Under the pieces are notes generated by a model. It ran no database searches and was not told the DNA's origin. It saw only the letters and a list, made by a program, of their open reading frames with translations. Positions 33,311 to 36,371 of a stretch of DNA of 36,371 bases are shown one piece after another. The position numbers and the translations under genes were made by a program. Every line of letters begins with the position of its first letter. Position 1 is the stretch's first letter. Origin of the DNA: UBA5109 sp038148435. GTDB lineage: Bacteria; Pseudomonadota; Gammaproteobacteria; Pseudomonadales; Pseudohongiellaceae. Where the stretch lies: assembly GCA_038148435.1 (NCBI GenBank), contig JAYQVM010000009.1, forward strand, positions 1-36,371, given 5' to 3'.

Positions 33311-34660
33311 GTGAACATTACTAAACTTTCTCTAATAAATACGGCCTTTGCAGCAATCGTTTTGTTACTTGGGACACAAGCCATCGCACAACCAGGCGGT
33401 CCAGGACGAGGTGGTTTTGGCGCTGCTCCGATTGTTCCTGACAGCCCGACTGTTGCTGCGATACCTTCCATTCGTTCAGCTAGCGGCAGTGGCCCAGCAT
33501 GGGATTCTTCCCCTGCGCAATGGCCTGATCACGGCATCGAAGCGTTTAACTATGAAATCAATGAATACCTGATTTCTGGTATGGCAGCTGGCGAGCCCTA
33601 TACCACGCGCCTAGTTATCCGCAAACCCCGTGATGACAGCCGCTTCAGCGGCCTGATCGTTGCCGAACCCATGCATCCAATCGGCGGTGCCCATGCTTTT
33701 GAATATAACTCGGTCTATATAATGGATTCAGGGCATATCGGAGTGGAAGTCACCACCAATGGGGCTGACAATATCCGCGATTTCAACCCGGCACGTTACG
33801 GTGATATTCAGATTTCTCCGCTACAAACGACTGAAGTTCTCGCTCAGGCAGGCGCACTGATCAAAAGCAACAGCAGCCCTATTGCCAATCTTGATATTCG
33901 CAAAATGATCATGTGGGGCACCTCCGCCAGCTCCGGGATACTGGTCCGCTACCTGGATGGCCACAATGTCTTTACCCTGGCCAATGGCGAAAAAATCTAT
34001 GACGGTTTCATGCCCACTTCTAATGGCAGCGATATTAAAGCCGTTGATGTTCCCATGATTCAGGTTCCTACTCAGCATGAGTACAGTGTTGGCGCCACCA
34101 CGCATCAGGACAGTGACGAGCATGGTAGTCAGTTCCGAGTATATGAGTTCGCCGGACTGGCGCATCTGGATGCCCGACATAATGGCGCCCGCGTCAGCCA
34201 GCAGGATTGCCAGCATCCAATGTCGCAGTTCCCGCAGGAAGCCTACTTCTCGGTGGCACTCCATCATCTGCTGCAATGGGTCGATAAGGGTATCGAAGCA
34301 CCACGTGCTCCTCGCATTCTGATGGATAATTATGTCGACAATGACGGTTCACTGATGTTGCTCGATGATGAAGCGGGCAACGCAGTGGGTGGTATCCGCA
34401 ACCCATATGTGGATGTAGCGGCGTATAAGTACACCATGTTCAATGTACCCACTGACCAGGGTCAAAATGCAAATTTCCTCTGCCGCATTTCGGGATGGCA
34501 GACCCCGGTTGCTGCGGCAGATATGCGCGCGCGTTATGGCTCACCGGCCAACTATGTTCGTGTCTTCGAAGATCGCCTGAATGAGCTGGAAAATGAAGGC
34601 TGGTCCCTACCTGTCTATCATGACCTGATCATGCAGGATGCCCGAAGCGTAAAATTCTAA
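33311..34660 (+). CDS. Exported alpha/beta hydrolase domain protein (Abhydrolase_10 type)
   Basis: 449 residues from a GTG with AAGGAG seven bases upstream, a textbook site. A signal peptide (FAAIVLLLGTQAIA|Q) is followed by a Gly/Pro-rich linker (PGGPGRGGFGAAP). The body matches the alpha/beta hydrolase family often listed as PF20091: YTTRLVIRKPRD, FSGLIVAEPMHP, FEYNSVYIMDSGHIGVEVTTN and the nucleophile elbow MWGTSASSGILVRYL (Ser205 or nearby). AGLAHLDAR may hold the catalytic His. Substrates of this family are largely unknown; esterase or lactonase activity on small molecules in the periplasm is likely. A strong terminator follows, so it ends its transcript. Confidence 0.83.
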   Translation: MNITKLSLINTAFAAIVLLLGTQAIAQPGGPGRGGFGAAPIVPDSPTVAAIPSIRSASGSGPAWDSSPAQWPDHGIEAFNYEINEYLISGMAAGEPYTTRLVIRKPRDDSRFSGLIVAEPMHPIGGAHAFEYNSVYIMDSGHIGVEVTTNGADNIRDFNPARYGDIQISPLQTTEVLAQAGALIKSNSSPIANLDIRKMIMWGTSASSGILVRYLDGHNVFTLANGEKIYDGFMPTSNGSDIKAVDVPMIQVPTQHEYSVGATTHQDSDEHGSQFRVYEFAGLAHLDARHNGARVSQQDCQHPMSQFPQEAYFSVALHHLLQWVDKGIEAPRAPRILMDNYVDNDGSLMLLDDEAGNAVGGIRNPYVDVAAYKYTMFNVPTDQGQNANFLCRISGWQTPVAAADMRARYGSPANYVRVFEDRLNELENEGWSLPVYHDLIMQDARSVKF

Positions 34661-34684
34661 CTACTGGCCTCAAGTGGCAAGTTG

Positions 34685-34715
34685 AAAAGGGCCCGATAGG
34701 GTCCTTTTCTTTTTT
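34685..34715 (+). terminator. Rho-independent terminator after the hydrolase gene
   Basis: Ten-base arms AAAAGGGCCC and GGGTCCTTTT pair (one G-T) around a GATA loop, followed by CTTTTTT. It lies 25 bp after the hydrolase stop and 12 bp before the end of the convergent nitroreductase gene, and the A/T-flanked stem could work in both directions. Confidence 0.9.
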
Positions 34716-34727
34716 CTCAAATTCTAC

Positions 34728-35465
34728 TCAACATTTCAGAAACCCCTGTGACTGCAGGAAGGCTAGCATATGTTCCCTTCGCTTGCCCTGAATCGCACGC
34801 GTGGTCGGTGCCGACCAGTCACTGCTTTTGGTATTCTTTGCACGTGTCTCATAATAATCGGCGATGCTTTTATCATACTCATCCACACTTACTGCCACTT
34901 TCGACAAATCATACCTATCTTCATGCAGAATACTGCTGACTGGCAGTCGGGGTTTGACAGCATTTTTATGTGCCGGCCAGCCCAGACAAAAGCCAAAGGT
35001 TGGGTAAACATGCTTGGGAATTTCGAGTAAATTAACCAGCACCTGCGGATCATTGCGGATACCGCCAATGAACACGCACCCCAGCCCACAGGATTCGGCT
35101 GCCAACATCATGTTCTGCGCCATCAGGGCTGTGTCGATACTGGCCGCCAGAAAATGTTCAGCATAACCCTGTAGCTCACCTTGCCCTGATTTTCTTGAGG
35201 CATAATTGATCCGTTGCATATCAGCACAGAGCACTAGAAACTCGGCAGCCTCTTCAACCCAAACTTGTCCGCCTGCCACCTCCGCGATACGTCGACGTTT
35301 ATTGATATCCCGGACCCGCACTAGTGAATAAGCCTGTATAAAACTGGAACTGGCTGCGGCCTGGCCGCAGGCAATAATTTTCTGCAATAATTCTTCATCA
35401 ATGGCTTCATTGGTATAGGCGCGCACCGAACTATGAGTCTGCATGAGGTTCATAACATCATTCAT
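34728..35465 (-). CDS. nfsA: NfsA-type FMN nitroreductase
   Basis: 245 residues, similar along its length to E. coli NfsA (240): HSSVRAYTNEAIDEELLQKII, AAASSSFIQAYSLVRV, AAEFLVLCADMQR, AASIDTALMAQNMMLAAESCGLGCVFIGGIRN and FGFCLGWPAHKNAVKPRLP. The N-terminal Arg of the FMN site (SVRAYT) and the Gly-Gly segment of the dimer interface are present. NfsA enzymes pass two electrons from NADPH to nitroaromatics, quinones or chromate. The ATG has GGAGAAG eight bases upstream. In enterobacteria nfsA is controlled by SoxRS; no such box was seen. Single gene between convergent hydrolase and TonB receptor. Confidence 0.93.
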   Translation of the reverse strand: MNDVMNLMQTHSSVRAYTNEAIDEELLQKIIACGQAAASSSFIQAYSLVRVRDINKRRRIAEVAGGQVWVEEAAEFLVLCADMQRINYASRKSGQGELQGYAEHFLAASIDTALMAQNMMLAAESCGLGCVFIGGIRNDPQVLVNLLEIPKHVYPTFGFCLGWPAHKNAVKPRLPVSSILHEDRYDLSKVAVSVDEYDKSIADYYETRAKNTKSSDWSAPTTRAIQGKRREHMLAFLQSQGFLKC

Positions 35466-35552
35466 TGATAGGGCTTCTCCATTAAAAGTAGCAACTGTCG
35501 AGCTGGATGGCAGCGACTATGTAATTAATTCGATTGTGACTACAAAACGCTG

Positions 35553-36371
35553 TTAAAAATTATATCGAATACCAAGCTCCAGCGAGCGCCCTGATTCAGG
35601 AGCAAATCCCCGCAGGAAGGAAGTGGATAGCCGAATCTCATCATCTGTAATATTTCGTAAGCTAGAAAATATTGTAAGGTCTCCCTTTGCACCTGACGCT
35701 AACAGATAATTAAGCTGTAAATCCCAGCGCGTATAGCCATCCGTTTCCAATTCATTTAGGCCTGGCTCATTCTGATCAAAGGCATGCAATACCGAAAGAG
35801 CAGCGCTGAAGTCTCCGCGGTCATAAGCCAGTTCAGAACCGAGACGATACGGTGGCGTGCGAGGAACCCAGCCATTTTTTTCCAGTTTTGCATCAATGGT
35901 GTCACCAAAAATTCTCAACTCCCAGTCAGGTGCTAAAAAAATAGAAGTATCCAATTCAAGACCGTAAAAACGAGCATCGCCATTCATGTAGCTTCGTACA
36001 GGCATTCCAAAAACTTCCACTCCGGTATTAGCCTGAAAGATATAATCTTCAAAACGGTTATAAAAAATTGTAATGGTTGCTTCCAGGTTATTAAGACTCA
36101 GATACAGATTTAGGTCTACATTGTTGGATCCTTCTTCGCCGAGATTGATATTCCCCAACTCGCAGGAGCCGGTTGCAAAGTGGATAATACAATTGTCTGG
36201 ATCAGTGACTGCAAAATTGGAATAAAGCTCTTCGACTGAAGGGGCACGTTCAGAGTGTGAAAAAGCAAGCCCAAGACTGCTGATATCATTTACATCCCAT
36301 AACATGGAGCCGGAATAACTTTGCGTGGAAAAACTTCGGGATCTAATATTTATATCTTCAGGAACCAGTTT
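35553..36371 (-). CDS. TonB-dependent outer-membrane receptor, N-terminally truncated by window
   Basis: Only the C-terminal 272 residues are visible; the frame is open to the right edge, so the ATG at 36305 is internal. SLGLAFSHSERAPSVEELYSN is the typical receptor barrel motif, followed by paired amphipathic strands. SYMNGDARFYGLELDTSIFL, FSSLRNITDDEIRLSTSFLRGFAPESGRSLELGIRYNF and the terminal Phe are standard for insertion by the Bam machinery. Two Cys in an extracellular-type loop (DNCIIHFATGSCELGN) recall ZnuD-like zinc receptors, a guess since plug and TonB box are outside. It lies downstream of, and divergent in function from, nfsA, 88 bp apart on the same strand. Confidence 0.85.
   Translation of the reverse strand, partial: KLVPEDINIRSRSFSTQSYSGSMLWDVNDISSLGLAFSHSERAPSVEELYSNFAVTDPDNCIIHFATGSCELGNINLGEEGSNNVDLNLYLSLNNLEATITIFYNRFEDYIFQANTGVEVFGMPVRSYMNGDARFYGLELDTSIFLAPDWELRIFGDTIDAKLEKNGWVPRTPPYRLGSELAYDRGDFSAALSVLHAFDQNEPGLNELETDGYTRWDLQLNYLLASGAKGDLTIFSSLRNITDDEIRLSTSFLRGFAPESGRSLELGIRYNF

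Overview
The window looks like a chromosomal segment of a marine-type gammaproteobacterium with moderate GC. The evidence is a YheS-type ABC-F ATPase, an MlaA/MlaC pair, an AsmA protein, a two-domain CinA, NfsA, and a cell envelope rich in secreted and outer-membrane proteins. Placement near the OMG/Pseudohongiella-like groups is only a guess. I saw no rRNA, tRNA, CRISPR array, insertion sequence or phage gene. Both ends cut genes: a secreted OmpA-like protein on the left and a TonB-dependent receptor on the right.

Layout. 1-6.2 kb: truncated envelope protein, alginate-export-type barrel, a 387-bp gap with a perfect 19-nt palindrome, exported carboxymuconolactone-decarboxylase-like protein, yheS, and a PAL-like beta-propeller. 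6.3-11.6 kb: small ORF, CBM9/DUF5916 outer-membrane protein (TTG start, good sigma70 promoter), SNase-type nuclease, ABC exporter. 11.7-14.8 kb: four overlapping minus-strand genes encoding an RLAN/RimK-like ATP-grasp ligase, a GNAT acetyltransferase, an MgtC/SapB membrane protein and a 2OG-Fe(II) oxygenase. This is the best candidate for an undescribed system, probably a peptide or amide modification pathway. 14.9-15.2 kb: remains of a glutaredoxin gene. 15.2-17.1 kb: coupled parvulin/HupE pair. 17.2-23.2 kb: AsmA, MlaA, MlaC, a coiled-coil protein and CinA. 23.3-25.2 kb: DUF2721 protein, GST, a decayed AraC DNA-binding domain and a free-standing GyrI-like domain.

25.4-32.8 kb is a complete photo-oxidative stress island. 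An ECF sigma factor and its ChrR anti-sigma factor (both metal sites intact) diverge from a five-gene operon (NTF2-like, SDR, FAD oxidoreductase, DUF1365, Cfa-type methyltransferase). The photolyase gene converges on chrR. The two divergent promoters share the layout TnATCn-N16-CGTA, and the photolyase leader carries TGATCC, which suggests one sigma factor drives the island. 32.9-36.4 kb: uncharacterised small ORF, exported alpha/beta hydrolase with a clear terminator, NfsA nitroreductase and the TonB receptor.

Assignments rest on reading motifs by eye; no database search was run.
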